Positions 8,436 through 16,906 of a DNA stretch of 64,000 nucleotides are shown here, one piece after another. This stretch comes from Pseudoalteromonas luteoviolacea (GTDB taxonomy: Bacteria > Pseudomonadota > Gammaproteobacteria > Enterobacterales > Alteromonadaceae). The DNA is taken from the NCBI RefSeq assembly GCF_000814765.1, contig NZ_JWIC01000007.1, positions 598,500-662,499 on the forward strand, read 5' to 3'. Both the position numbers and the translations under genes were made by a program. Within the stretch, counting starts at the first letter, position 1. Every line of letters starts with the position of its first letter. Below the pieces are notes generated by a model, which did not search any database, was not told the origin of the DNA, and saw only the letters and a list, made by a program, of their open reading frames with translations.

Positions 8436-8849
8436 ATGTATTTAGAACACGTCAATTTGGTGGTCAAAAATATTGACTCTGCACTGCAATTTTACCGCGC
8501 TGCGTTTCCACATTGGAAGGTCAGAAGCAAAGGTGAGGGAGAGTGGTTTGGTAAACCCAGACAATGGCTTCATTTTGGTGATGACCACCATTATCTTGCC
8601 TTTAGTGATCATGGTGAAGGTGAAAACAGAGTATTAGAGGCGCATCAAGTTGGCCTTGGTCACTTTGCCTATGTAGTCAATTGTATTGACAGTGTGGTTA
8701 AACGTCTTAATGAGGCAGGGTTTCAAGCAGATAAACTTGGCCCCGACCACCGATATCGAAAAAACGTCTACTTTATTGACCCCGATGGCTTTGAGGTGGA
8801 GTTTGTGCAATATTTCAGTGATATTCCTGCGCAGCGCAACAGTGATTAA
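8436..8849 (+). CDS. VOC-superfamily (glyoxalase/bleomycin-resistance-like) protein
   Basis: A 137-residue vicinal-oxygen-chelate protein of the two-beta-alpha-beta-beta-beta type. LEHVNLVVKNIDSALQFY opens the first module, GLGHFAYVVNCID the second, and DPDGFEVEFVQ closes the fold. The His of EHVNL, the His of GLGHFAY and the Glu of EVEF are the likely metal ligands. Members are lyases, dioxygenases or drug-binding proteins; which one cannot be told here. It sits between the 27-codon ORF and a GST gene behind a SoxR-like promoter, which suggests a role against redox-active or electrophilic compounds. Confidence 0.9.
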   Translation: MYLEHVNLVVKNIDSALQFYRAAFPHWKVRSKGEGEWFGKPRQWLHFGDDHHYLAFSDHGEGENRVLEAHQVGLGHFAYVVNCIDSVVKRLNEAGFQADKLGPDHRYRKNVYFIDPDGFEVEFVQYFSDIPAQRNSD

Positions 8850-8973
8850 GCGTGTTTAAATCTTCAAAAATACTTAATTTACTCATGAGTCAGTCTATGA
8901 AAAACTAATGTTGGTTGCTGGATGTATCTACCGCATGCAGCGCACAACTCAAACTTCAGGTAAAAGGATCCTT

Positions 8974-9579
8974 ATGTCAGGTATAACGCTTTATAGTTTT
9001 TCTTTGTCCGGTAACGGTCATAAAATCAGACACTTTTTATCTATCCTTGGGCTTAAGTACGAACTAAAGCTACTAGACCCACATGAACAAGAGCACAAAA
9101 AAGATGAATTTGTAGCCTTGAATCCACTTGGGCAAGTGCCTGTATTGGTCGATGGGGATGCTGTTATTTGTGATTCGAGCGCAATTTTAGTTTACCTTGC
9201 ACAGAAGTATGATGCGGATAACACATGGTATCCGGAAGATGCTTTACTGCGTGCAGAGATACAAAAGTTCTTGTCGATGTCTGCGGGAGAAGTCCTTAAT
9301 GGTCCAAACTTATACCGCGGTATTAAGGTGATTGGTAAACCTGGCGACCTTGAACAAACGTATGATAAAACCATTAACTTTTTCACGTATTTGGACAACC
9401 ACCTGAGTGACCGTGATTACTTACTGGGTGCAACACCAAGCATTGCTGATATTGCTTTGTACACTTACCCTAGACTAGCAGTTAAAGCGGGGGTGAATCT
9501 AAGTGACTTTAGGCATATTGCTAATTGGTTTGCGCGCATTGAAAGTGGCCTGAACTTTGTTGATGCACCAGAAAAGTAA
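8974..9579 (+). CDS. Glutathione S-transferase
   Basis: A 201-residue GST. The thioredoxin-like N-terminal domain (about 1-80) has the glutathione-binding NPLGQVPVLVDGD and the following CDSSAILVYLA. The helical C-terminal domain contains GATPSIADIALYTY, the conserved N-capping/hydrophobic staple motif. A start at 8974 is preferred to an upstream in-frame ATG (8908) because AAAAGGA lies just before it. It is the third gene of the putative SoxR-type operon, 124 bp after the VOC gene. Confidence 0.93.
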   Translation: MSGITLYSFSLSGNGHKIRHFLSILGLKYELKLLDPHEQEHKKDEFVALNPLGQVPVLVDGDAVICDSSAILVYLAQKYDADNTWYPEDALLRAEIQKFLSMSAGEVLNGPNLYRGIKVIGKPGDLEQTYDKTINFFTYLDNHLSDRDYLLGATPSIADIALYTYPRLAVKAGVNLSDFRHIANWFARIESGLNFVDAPEK

Positions 9580-9604
9580 GCGACCTGTTTAATGAGAGAT
9601 TGCC

Positions 9605-9623
9605 GTATCTTCTTGTAAGATAC
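9605..9623. terminator. Weak hairpin between convergent genes
   Basis: GTATCTT and AAGATAC form a 7-bp stem with a 5-nt loop between the GST gene and the convergent gene at 9724. No U-run follows, so termination is only possible, not shown. Confidence 0.35.
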
Positions 9624-9723
9624 AGCAGTAATTGAGTTCGAGCGCCCTAAATATAAAAACAGTGGCATAGAAGGGGTCGATTAAGGGGTTATCACACTCT
9701 GTTTATGAGCAAATTGCACACCT

Positions 9724-10887
9724 TTATTCCTCGGTTACTTTTTGACAACTGGCATGTCTTTGCACATCATTTTGTTGACTCACTGAGTCAAAAAACGTGC
9801 ATGTATAGCCCTCTTTAGCTAAAAACTGACGTAATACGGACTCAACTGCAATAAATCGATTTAATTCATCCAGTGCCTCTCCTGATCCTGCATATTGCAC
9901 TGTAAACTCCTTATCAGATAAGTATGTAAACTGAACTGTTTCACCGATTGTACAATGTGGGACATGGACAACACAGACAGCAAGTGGTACCAACTGTCCT
10001 GTTTTTTTATCTCGATATTGAGTTACCATCATATTGTAAGGGTCAATGTCAGGTTGAGCACTGTGTGATGTCGATGATGAATGCTCACCTTTGAGAACGG
10101 AGTTATCTTCTGGTATTTCACAGTCATTGGCTGAGTCTGTACAAGGATCTGGATGCCATTGACACTGGGCGTATCGTTTAGAAAGAGAGGAGGAGCTTTT
10201 CTGGTTTGTATAGGTACAGGTATAACCAGCAAACTCGAAAAATTCTCTTAAAGCTAATTCCGTAATTGCAAACAGGCTAAATTCCCTTAATGTTGAGCCA
10301 TGTCCATCATACATTACCTGCAGCTCTGATTTTTCTGCTGATTTTATCTTAACCCCATTCACCGGTTTGCACCCATGTTTATCTATTTCGCAGATACGCC
10401 ACGGTACGTGTTGGCCAGTGGTAAGTGTTTTGTACAAGATAACTATGAATCTGGGCATGGTATCTTTGTTATTATATTCTTTCAGTAAATCTGCAATTAA
10501 TGAGATGTCTTTGGTTATGATTGGCTTTTTACCATACTTTTTTGAGGTCGATTGTTCTGTGTCGATTTCTGACGGTGTGCATGTTTTGTCTGAATCTTCG
10601 CAGACTTCGTGTGTAACGTAACGGTATGTGTAATATAGATCATTAAGAGACGCGCTAAAGAACGCCTCGATAATTTCCGTCATATGTTTGTTGGATTCGC
10701 AATGCGGGCTTGTTTCATTACATTGTGACTGAAATGACATACCTATACTTTGTCTACCACTTTGAAAAGCAGCGAATCTGATTTCTTCATCTTGTATTGT
10801 CTTGAAATACAGTCCATCAAACCCCAGCGATGGATATGATATTAAAATGCTACTGAGCATCATGCTTAAAATGACCAAAAACTTCAT
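9724..10887 (-). CDS. Secreted cysteine-repeat protein, longer paralogue
   Basis: A 387-residue exported protein (signal peptide about 1-22) that I cannot assign to a family. It has an N-terminal module with Cys56, Cys63, Cys96 and Cys103. Two copies of a module of about 100 residues follow, with cysteines at 166/173/224/242 and 305/312/363/381, so the spacing 7, 51, 18 is identical in both. Each copy reads VP-x(4)-C-x(6)-C, then beta-rich sequence, an amphipathic helix and GYTC. A low-complexity linker (about 250-282) joins them. The neighbour at 11107 is a paralogue. All cysteines are paired in number, implying disulfides in an exported protein. Confidence 0.8.
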   Translation of the reverse strand: MKFLVILSMMLSSILISYPSLGFDGLYFKTIQDEEIRFAAFQSGRQSIGMSFQSQCNETSPHCESNKHMTEIIEAFFSASLNDLYYTYRYVTHEVCEDSDKTCTPSEIDTEQSTSKKYGKKPIITKDISLIADLLKEYNNKDTMPRFIVILYKTLTTGQHVPWRICEIDKHGCKPVNGVKIKSAEKSELQVMYDGHGSTLREFSLFAITELALREFFEFAGYTCTYTNQKSSSSLSKRYAQCQWHPDPCTDSANDCEIPEDNSVLKGEHSSSTSHSAQPDIDPYNMMVTQYRDKKTGQLVPLAVCVVHVPHCTIGETVQFTYLSDKEFTVQYAGSGEALDELNRFIAVESVLRQFLAKEGYTCTFFDSVSQQNDVQRHASCQKVTEE

Positions 10888-11029
10888 GTTATTTCCTTTT
10901 AATCGTGTTGACTCACCTTTAAGTGGTTAATATATTTTGACCAGTCACTCACCCTAGAGTGCTAACTTTGTATTTGTTGTATAGGGTATTGTAGGTATAT
11001 AAAATCGAGGAAAGGCATAAGGTCAAAAA

Positions 11030-11059
11030 TGTGAGTAAAGATAAGATATTTTACTCACA
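11030..11059 (-). terminator. Rho-independent terminator for the gene at 11107
   Basis: TGTGAGTAAA and its complement TTTACTCACA form a perfect 10-bp stem around 10 nt. On the minus strand it is followed by ATTTTTG, 47 bp after the stop of the minus-strand gene. It separates the two paralogues, so they are probably transcribed independently. Confidence 0.75.
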
Positions 11060-11106
11060 TATGGGCGTATCTATTAATATACTAAACAAGCCTTATGCGC
11101 GAGGTG

Positions 11107-11946
11107 TTAATAGGGGTTCCACATACAAATCAGCTGTCCTCTCATGATATTTTGGGATTCAGTTCCTGTATTACCTACAATACATGTATATTCACCAGCT
11201 TCAAAGAAGTCCCAGAGAGATTGATAAATTGTCTGATAACGACTCCATGCAGCTGCTGAGTCTACACGCTCTCTGAAAGTGACCGTGACACCTGAGTTTG
11301 TATTAATCGTCACATCCATATCAATATTATCACACCCCTGGTCTGAAGGTCGGCATATAGACAATGGCACTTTTTTTCCATTAGACAGTCTGTATTGGTT
11401 AATAGAAATCAGAGGCGCATCACCTTGTCCATTGAATGATTTAAGGTATTCAATGAGTAATGTTGCAGAACTGGTTCCTAACTGCTGAAAAAAGTGTTCA
11501 AGCCCAGTTTCAAGTGGCCCTGATTTATTTTGCGGCGCATTTGATTCTGTACGTGAGCTAACCGTTCGCATTGGCGATAATTGATCTGGCCCTTTGGTAG
11601 AGTCAGTCGATTGTATTTCATCGCTACTAAAAGGTGTACAATGGTTTCTAGGATCCATACAGGGATCAACAGTTACATAACGATACGTATAAAGCCGTTG
11701 GTTACGAGTACTATTGATAAACGCCTCCAAAATATCATCAGTATGTTGGTTGGATAGACAATATCCATTATTGGCAGAGCAATCGGTCTCAAATGAAATA
11801 CTGGTGATACGTTGGTTCCTATATTGAGGAATAACTTTAATTTCTTCCCCTTCTGAGGTTCTAAAATACAACCCTTCAAACCCCTGCGATTGATATGATA
11901 TTAAAATGCTACTGAGCAGCAAGCCCATAATTACAAAAAACTTCAT
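11107..11946 (-). CDS. Secreted cysteine-repeat protein, shorter paralogue
   Basis: A 279-residue exported protein paralogous to the 9724-10887 product. The first 105 residues align without gaps: Cys56, Cys63, Cys96 and Cys103 are at the same positions, and YTYRYVT and the signal peptide (SSILISY) are shared. A linker of about 60 variable, Ser/Thr/Asn-rich residues follows, then one C-terminal repeat module with cysteines at 198/205/255/274 (spacing 7, 50, 19). The start is preceded by AAAGGAGATAAC, close to AAAGGAAATAAC at the paralogue. Tandem duplication followed by gain or loss of one module explains the pair. Function unknown. Confidence 0.8.
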   Translation of the reverse strand: MKFFVIMGLLLSSILISYQSQGFEGLYFRTSEGEEIKVIPQYRNQRITSISFETDCSANNGYCLSNQHTDDILEAFINSTRNQRLYTYRYVTVDPCMDPRNHCTPFSSDEIQSTDSTKGPDQLSPMRTVSSRTESNAPQNKSGPLETGLEHFFQQLGTSSATLLIEYLKSFNGQGDAPLISINQYRLSNGKKVPLSICRPSDQGCDNIDMDVTINTNSGVTVTFRERVDSAAAWSRYQTIYQSLWDFFEAGEYTCIVGNTGTESQNIMRGQLICMWNPY

Positions 11947-12596
11947 GTTATCTCCTTTTAAACTTTTTTTGTAAAAGCGAATTTAATGGTAATAAAATGG
12001 AAACAAAATGTAAAGTAACACTCTGATTTCAGGCGTATTTCAATTGATCATGTGTATAAATGACCTGTTATATGACGGGTGAGGTAATGCCTGGCTTATA
12101 AGCAATGAGCATAGTTCGAACAGGAAAGGTGTTTTAAACATTGCTTTCGAGTAGCGTCAATTTGAGATACTTGTGTATCTTGTCACTGACTTTTAATTGC
12201 TTACTGAAGGATAGGTGGCTTAACTAGATATGCATGCAGCGAAGCAATTTATGTTAATTTGCCGATAGACTTATATTTTAGAGAAAGACCCCAGTTAAAA
12301 TATAAGCTTTACTTTCAGTGTTTTATGGTTTTTTGTTTAATAAGGTTTGTTAGGTTTTGTCAATTAATTATTAAGTAAAAACATTTGACTTATTTTTTTT
12401 TGTCGTCATTATAAAGTGACACAACGAAGCCATGTTCCCATATTGGTATTCATGTTGGGCTGAAATAATCAGGATGATCAGTACAAACATGACGGCTCAT
12501 AAGTCGCTTTTATGGGTAACTATGAGCATGTGTGTACCTAAAATAATTAGTAAAAATAATAGACTTATTAAATGGCTGATTTCAAAGGAGACTAAA
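11947..12596. other. 650-bp gene-free stretch with an AT-rich 11-bp hairpin
   Basis: No supported gene is seen. An in-frame extension of the downstream gene back to about 12432 lacks a ribosome binding site and has implausible composition. A perfect inverted repeat, CTTATATTTTA (12270-12280) and TAAAATATAAG (12296-12306) with a 15-nt loop, stands out. AGATAC-ttgt-GTATCT near 12165-12180 is a smaller one. The stretch should contain the promoters of the divergent genes at 11946 and 12597. An undetected small RNA is possible. Confidence 0.6.
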
Positions 12597-13343
12597 ATGA
12601 AAGTAATCTATGCCCTAGCCGCAGGTGTTTTAGCAACATTTAATACACATGCGCTTGAGACAATCTACGATGCCGACAGCAATGCAGGAAAAGTAACGCA
12701 ATACCAGTATGGTCCGGTACACAGTATTTTGATGCAAAGCACCTCATCACACTATTTCACGGCATTTTTTGATACTTCAAGCCAAGCAACATGTAGCGAG
12801 GCTGCATTGTTTGACGAAATCAGTGGTGCACTTTTAACTCAGCTAACGGTCGCTGATAATAAAGTGATTTATGGTGCAGTTGAGCAAGGCAATGAGACAT
12901 CCGCTAAAGTAATTAAGCTGACGTGTCATGATGACAATCGTAGTTATCTTGTACACCATAAGGTACCTGCAGCGCCGGCCATTCATTTAGATAGAACGTT
13001 GCTGTTTGATAACTGGAAAGAAGGGGGGCGATACCCTGGTTATTATCAATCAGTCACTATGGATACGCAGTTGAGTGTGAATACATTTGCGCCTGATGGT
13101 GAATGCCGTGTGGTCAAATTTGGTAATGGTGGCGTACCCGGCCTATTTAATGGTCAAACGAGTGTGAGCAATATACACAGTGATGTGTTTACGCACTCAG
13201 GTAAAGCGCTTTATGATGCGTATAGCTCATCATTGACTTACGCTATTCGATGCACAAATTCTGGCGGTACTACGATGCTTTTTGATGAGTGGCGGATCAC
13301 TCAAGATACTCAACAGGGTGAATTGAGTACCAGCTTTTATTAA
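12597..13343 (+). CDS. Secreted protein of unknown function
   Basis: A 248-residue protein when started at 12597, where AAAGGAG lies about 6 nt upstream and a good signal peptide begins (MKVIYALAAGVLATFNTHA). The mature part is predicted beta-rich, with cysteines near residues 66, 107, 176 and 222. It contains no recognisable catalytic motif or anchor. It is flanked upstream by a long gene-free region and downstream by its own terminator, so it is monocistronic. Function not recognised. Confidence 0.75.
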   Translation: MKVIYALAAGVLATFNTHALETIYDADSNAGKVTQYQYGPVHSILMQSTSSHYFTAFFDTSSQATCSEAALFDEISGALLTQLTVADNKVIYGAVEQGNETSAKVIKLTCHDDNRSYLVHHKVPAAPAIHLDRTLLFDNWKEGGRYPGYYQSVTMDTQLSVNTFAPDGECRVVKFGNGGVPGLFNGQTSVSNIHSDVFTHSGKALYDAYSSSLTYAIRCTNSGGTTMLFDEWRITQDTQQGELSTSFY

Positions 13344-13355
13344 TCTTATTTATGT

Positions 13356-13381
13356 AAAGGGCGAGAAATTCTCAGCCCTTT
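13356..13381 (+). terminator. Terminator hairpin
   Basis: AAAGGGC-GAGAA pairs with TTCTC-GCCCTTT, with a single bulged A, right after the stop at 13343. An AT-rich tract follows (ATATTGCAATTTTATT). Confidence 0.65.
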
Positions 13382-13523
13382 ATATTGCAATTTTATTACG
13401 TTTGTAATTTTTGTAAACAAAACCTTAACAACACCCTTCAAGTCCATTATGCTAGTGGCGATATTTCACCCAAATATTTATTCAAATTAAATAACGATAG
13501 ATTTTTATTCTCAGGTAGGAATT

Positions 13524-14906
13524 ATGCTGAAGACCGCCAATAAAGGACAATGGGTTATAAATCATCGGCAGTTGAGCTTACAAAATGGCACGAAAGTAGT
13601 GGAGTTGGATCCTAAACAATATGCGCTGTTAGTTTTATTATTAAAGTTTAAGCATCAAGATGTCAGCAAATCTCAAATTTTATCCGAAGTATGGGGGCAA
13701 CGGGTTGTTAGTGAAGATGCAATATATGTGGCAATCAATGGATTGCGAAGATTATTAGGTGATGATGCAAAGTCTCCTAAGTATATAAAGACGATTTCTG
13801 GCGTTGGATATCGTTGGGTTGGCCCGCCAATGTGCGATGCATTGCCCTCATCGTTAGATAGTTTTCTATTAAAAGCCGCGCTGTGTCTGGTCGCTGTTTC
13901 TTTTGTGGTTTTTTGGCAGATGCCCAGATCGCCTGTGAAGCAGGTTATCCCTGACCACTTAACGGAGCCTTTCAATCATGCGCGCTTTATTGTTAACAAT
14001 CACCCTGAGCAATTAGACAAAGCCATCAGCTTACTCAAATCGATTTCGGTTGAGCAGCCTGATCTGGCAGACCCTATTTACTGGCTTGCTAAAGCGCACT
14101 TTTCTCAGTTGCAGCCTATGAGCACGAGTTATCAGCATGATAAACAGCATATAAAAACCATTTTAGAACGCGTGTTATCCAGTCACCCAGAGCATAAAGG
14201 CGCCAACTTGTTGTATGCCAAGCTTATCTTTATGGGTGAAATGAACATACAAGAGGCTGAAGCGTATTTTTTAAATGCCTTACCACAAAGCGAAGCACAT
14301 CATATGTATGGTCAGTATTTACTGGCTGTCGGCCGAACAGATGAAGCGATGTATCATATTGAGACCTATCAATCGATGGAGCCAGATGGTTACTCGAGTG
14401 AAAGTGTCGCTTGGGTATATATGATGAGTCAGCAATTTGATAAGGCGTTTGAAGCGCTTGATAGGCTTAGGCCCTATTCACAAAGCAATAAGTTTTACCA
14501 TGTGTGTTTAAGAGCGATTTATGAGCAGCTAGGTCATTTTGATTTGGCTTTAGAAGAGTTGATCTGGGTGATGAAATATGAAGGTTATTCAGATTCAGAC
14601 ATCAACATGATTGAAAAGCACTTTGCTGCACATGGCATGAAAGGGGTATATCGTTGGTTACTCTATCACGATACGCGCAAAGCGGATGTCGGCCATTACA
14701 GCGCGCCTATGTCGCAGGCGCGTTATGCCGCAGCCATTGGCGATACACAATTAGCGCTGCATTATTTAGAGCAATCAAGATTGGCGGGCCAATACGCTTT
14801 TATGTGGATAGCTGCTGACCCACATTTTTTATCGCTAAAACAAGAAAAAGGATTTACTCAACTGGTGCAAAACCACATTTTAAAAGTAGGTATATCAGAT
14901 ATTTAA
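13524..14906 (+). CDS. CadC/ToxR-like membrane regulator with TPR-like repeats
   Basis: A 460-residue one-component regulator. An OmpR/PhoB-type winged helix (Trans_reg_C) fills residues about 10-100, including SEDAIYVAINGLRRLLGD and the wing motif YIKTISGVGYRW. A single membrane span lies at about 114-131 (LLKAALCLVAVSFVVFW). The periplasmic part (about 140-455) consists of helical, TPR-like repeats, giving a sensor or protein-binding surface. Members of this family read a periplasmic or membrane signal and activate nearby genes directly. It lies 88 bp before the beta-propeller gene on the same strand, its most obvious target. Confidence 0.88.
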   Translation: MLKTANKGQWVINHRQLSLQNGTKVVELDPKQYALLVLLLKFKHQDVSKSQILSEVWGQRVVSEDAIYVAINGLRRLLGDDAKSPKYIKTISGVGYRWVGPPMCDALPSSLDSFLLKAALCLVAVSFVVFWQMPRSPVKQVIPDHLTEPFNHARFIVNNHPEQLDKAISLLKSISVEQPDLADPIYWLAKAHFSQLQPMSTSYQHDKQHIKTILERVLSSHPEHKGANLLYAKLIFMGEMNIQEAEAYFLNALPQSEAHHMYGQYLLAVGRTDEAMYHIETYQSMEPDGYSSESVAWVYMMSQQFDKAFEALDRLRPYSQSNKFYHVCLRAIYEQLGHFDLALEELIWVMKYEGYSDSDINMIEKHFAAHGMKGVYRWLLYHDTRKADVGHYSAPMSQARYAAAIGDTQLALHYLEQSRLAGQYAFMWIAADPHFLSLKQEKGFTQLVQNHILKVGISDI

Positions 14907-14960
14907 TATAAATTAAGAATGTTTTAGTTTAAATTCAGGACTATTTAGAGCGTACCCAAT

Positions 14961-14994
14961 AGTGTTGCTCCCGAGCTAAATAAAGGAGCACACT
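14961..14994 (+). promoter_or_regulatory. Hairpin enclosing the ribosome binding site of the next gene
   Basis: AGTGTTGCTCC (14961-14971) pairs with GGAGCACACT (14985-14994), with a single bulged T and a 13-nt loop. The second arm contains the Shine-Dalgarno GGAG and ends directly at the ATG (14995). In the folded mRNA the ribosome site would be closed, suggesting translational control or temperature or structure sensitivity. Confidence 0.5.
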
Positions 14995-16149
14995 ATGGCT
15001 TTACAACGAAAAATTGCAGCGCTTGTTTGGGCGCTGTTCATAACATTAAGTTCAACACCTGTGTTCGCAAAAAGCGGGCAATATTTATATAGCTTTCAAA
15101 CTGGAAGTGAAAACTGGGGCAGTATTTCTGCGAAAAGTCACATTGCTTATTTTGGCAGTGATAACGGCAATTTGTATGCATTTGATGTCGACCAAGTCAA
15201 AGTCCGCTGGACTTATCTTACGGGCGCAAAAGTGCGTTCAAAACCCTTTATTGATAACCATCGGATCTTTATTACCAGTGATGACGGGTTTTTATATGCA
15301 TTGAATCGCTGGAGCGGAAAATTGCTATGGAAAGCCAGTTTAAACGATGGTGGACATCAGCGTATTTTGCCAGCCAATCATGCGCCATGGGAATTTGATT
15401 ACACTAAATCTAGTCCAATCGCAGACAGTCGATTTGTTTATGTTGGCAGCGCGGACGGTTATTTTTATGCATTTTCAAAACGTAACGGCGAGATGCGCTG
15501 GCGTTTTAAGACCCAAGGTATGATCCGAGCAACCGCAACTATTTATCAAGGTAAGGTGTTTGTGGCGAGTTGGGATGGTCACGTGTATGCCCTCGATAAG
15601 CACTCAGGGAAGCTGATATGGCAGTATCAAACACAAGGCGCGATCCCATCTAGTCCTGTGATAGTGGACGATATTTTGGTCGTGGGCTCTCGTGATACAT
15701 ATCTTTATGGGTTAGCGCCGTACAACGGGCAAATTATTTGGCAAAAAGCGCTACCCGGTGGTTCTTGGGTAGAGTCCAGTGCTGTCGCGGATAGCGATGA
15801 TGGATATTTTTATATCGGCAGTTCAGATGCTAAGTTGCTGTTTAAAATGAAAACTCAAACTGGGGACATTGTTTGGCAAGTGGCCACACCTGGTTGGAGC
15901 TGGGGCCAACCTGTGGTTGATGAAGATCGCGTGTACATTGGGTCAACAGGTCACGATGAGCCGGGGTGGTTCATGACTCAGCGCGGATTTATGGCCGTTG
16001 ATAAAGAGAGCGGAGAAACCGCCTGGGATTACCAGCCGAGTATGATATCAGGCTTTGTGCATGGTGGGGTTTACGCCTCTCCTGCTGTCAGTGCAGGTAA
16101 AGTCTTGATCCCGGATCTTGATGGCTATATTCACGTGTATCGCCAGTAA
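14995..16149 (+). CDS. Secreted PQQ-binding-like beta-propeller protein
   Basis: A 384-residue exported protein (signal peptide about 1-25, ...STPVFA|KSG). The body is a series of PQQ-type propeller blades with repeated xVYxGSxDGxxYAF and TGxxxWxxxT motifs, for example YFGSDNGNLYAFD, VYVGSADGYFYAF and VFVASWDGHVYALD. It resembles BamB and quinoprotein dehydrogenase propellers but has no lipobox and no dehydrogenase active-site cluster, so it is probably a non-enzymatic binding protein. It is close behind the CadC-like regulator and convergent with the cohesin gene. Confidence 0.85.
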   Translation: MALQRKIAALVWALFITLSSTPVFAKSGQYLYSFQTGSENWGSISAKSHIAYFGSDNGNLYAFDVDQVKVRWTYLTGAKVRSKPFIDNHRIFITSDDGFLYALNRWSGKLLWKASLNDGGHQRILPANHAPWEFDYTKSSPIADSRFVYVGSADGYFYAFSKRNGEMRWRFKTQGMIRATATIYQGKVFVASWDGHVYALDKHSGKLIWQYQTQGAIPSSPVIVDDILVVGSRDTYLYGLAPYNGQIIWQKALPGGSWVESSAVADSDDGYFYIGSSDAKLLFKMKTQTGDIVWQVATPGWSWGQPVVDEDRVYIGSTGHDEPGWFMTQRGFMAVDKESGETAWDYQPSMISGFVHGGVYASPAVSAGKVLIPDLDGYIHVYRQ

Positions 16150-16178
16150 ACGACTCATTGGGTGTTGCAGAGATAAGT

Positions 16179-16196
16179 GGGCATCTTTTGATGCCC
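16179..16196. terminator. Bidirectional terminator
   Basis: GGGCATC-tttt-GATGCCC lies exactly between the stops of the convergent beta-propeller gene (16149) and the cohesin gene (16197). Confidence 0.65.
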
Positions 16197-16841
16197 TTAC
16201 GCTTTTTCTGCTGACGTAAGTTCGCCGCGCTTGCGTCTATACAGAGCCGTGAGGGAAATCAAGCCCATTATGATGACAATGCCTGCCAATAACATCGCAT
16301 TGTTATGGTTGGCGGGGGGCGGTTTGACGATGTCATATGCTGAGTCAAATGCAAAGCTGAGCGTTGAGTCCGTCGAAAATGTCAGGCTTTGACCATCTCT
16401 TGTGCCAAAGTCGGCCTTCTCGATTGTGACATCGCTTTTGGTGGCATTGCTATGCGCTTCAAAAAACACCCTTGCAACGCGGCCGGAGCCTGAAACACTG
16501 TTCGCGGGGGCCATCTGGCTAACGATATAGTCGATTGTATTACCTTGCACACTGACAGCATTTTTTAATACAAATAATCTGTCTTCATCCAAAAAGTTGC
16601 CATGCTCGAGTTGAATTTCTGGCATTTTTTCATCTTGGTCCAGTACTTTAAGTTGGGCGGGGTCATACTTCAAGACAAGGTGGACACCATAAACTTCTGG
16701 CACATCGTGCACGTTAATATCGATATAAAATTGGCTGCCTGTTTTTACTTTCTGGCTCGGGGTTTCTAAAGTCACCCGGCCTTCACTGGCGAGTGCGGCA
16801 GTACTTAAAAAACAAAATATGGCGGTAATTAGGTATTGCAT
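16197..16841 (-). CDS. Membrane-anchored cohesin-domain protein
   Basis: A 214-residue protein. It has a signal peptide (about 1-18, AALA|SEG), one type I cohesin-like domain (about 22-160: VKTGSQFYIDINV, VYGVHLVLKYDPAQLKVLD, SGSGRVARVFFEA), a short linker with PPP, a membrane span (about 183-200) and a basic cytoplasmic tail YRRKRG. The topology displays the cohesin in the periplasm, or on the surface if exported further. It is the last gene of a minus-strand series whose two preceding genes encode dockerin proteins, so it is the expected docking partner. In cellulosomes such pairs assemble enzymes; no glycosidase is present here. Confidence 0.85.
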   Translation of the reverse strand: MQYLITAIFCFLSTAALASEGRVTLETPSQKVKTGSQFYIDINVHDVPEVYGVHLVLKYDPAQLKVLDQDEKMPEIQLEHGNFLDEDRLFVLKNAVSVQGNTIDYIVSQMAPANSVSGSGRVARVFFEAHSNATKSDVTIEKADFGTRDGQSLTFSTDSTLSFAFDSAYDIVKPPPANHNNAMLLAGIVIIMGLISLTALYRRKRGELTSAEKA

Positions 16842-16906
16842 GTAGTTCCTAGTCCTTGCATATAGGCCATACAGAGTATGGCCTTAAACTAATATTGGCC
16901 TAAAGG

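Noticed and set aside
12432..12596. N-terminal extension of the secreted protein at 12597
   Set aside because: No ribosome site precedes 12432, the extension would bury a clear signal peptide, and AAAGGAG sits directly before 12597.
14995..16149. BamB assignment for the beta-propeller
   Set aside because: It lacks a lipobox and is not next to the der/hisS genes that usually flank bamB, so only the fold is claimed.
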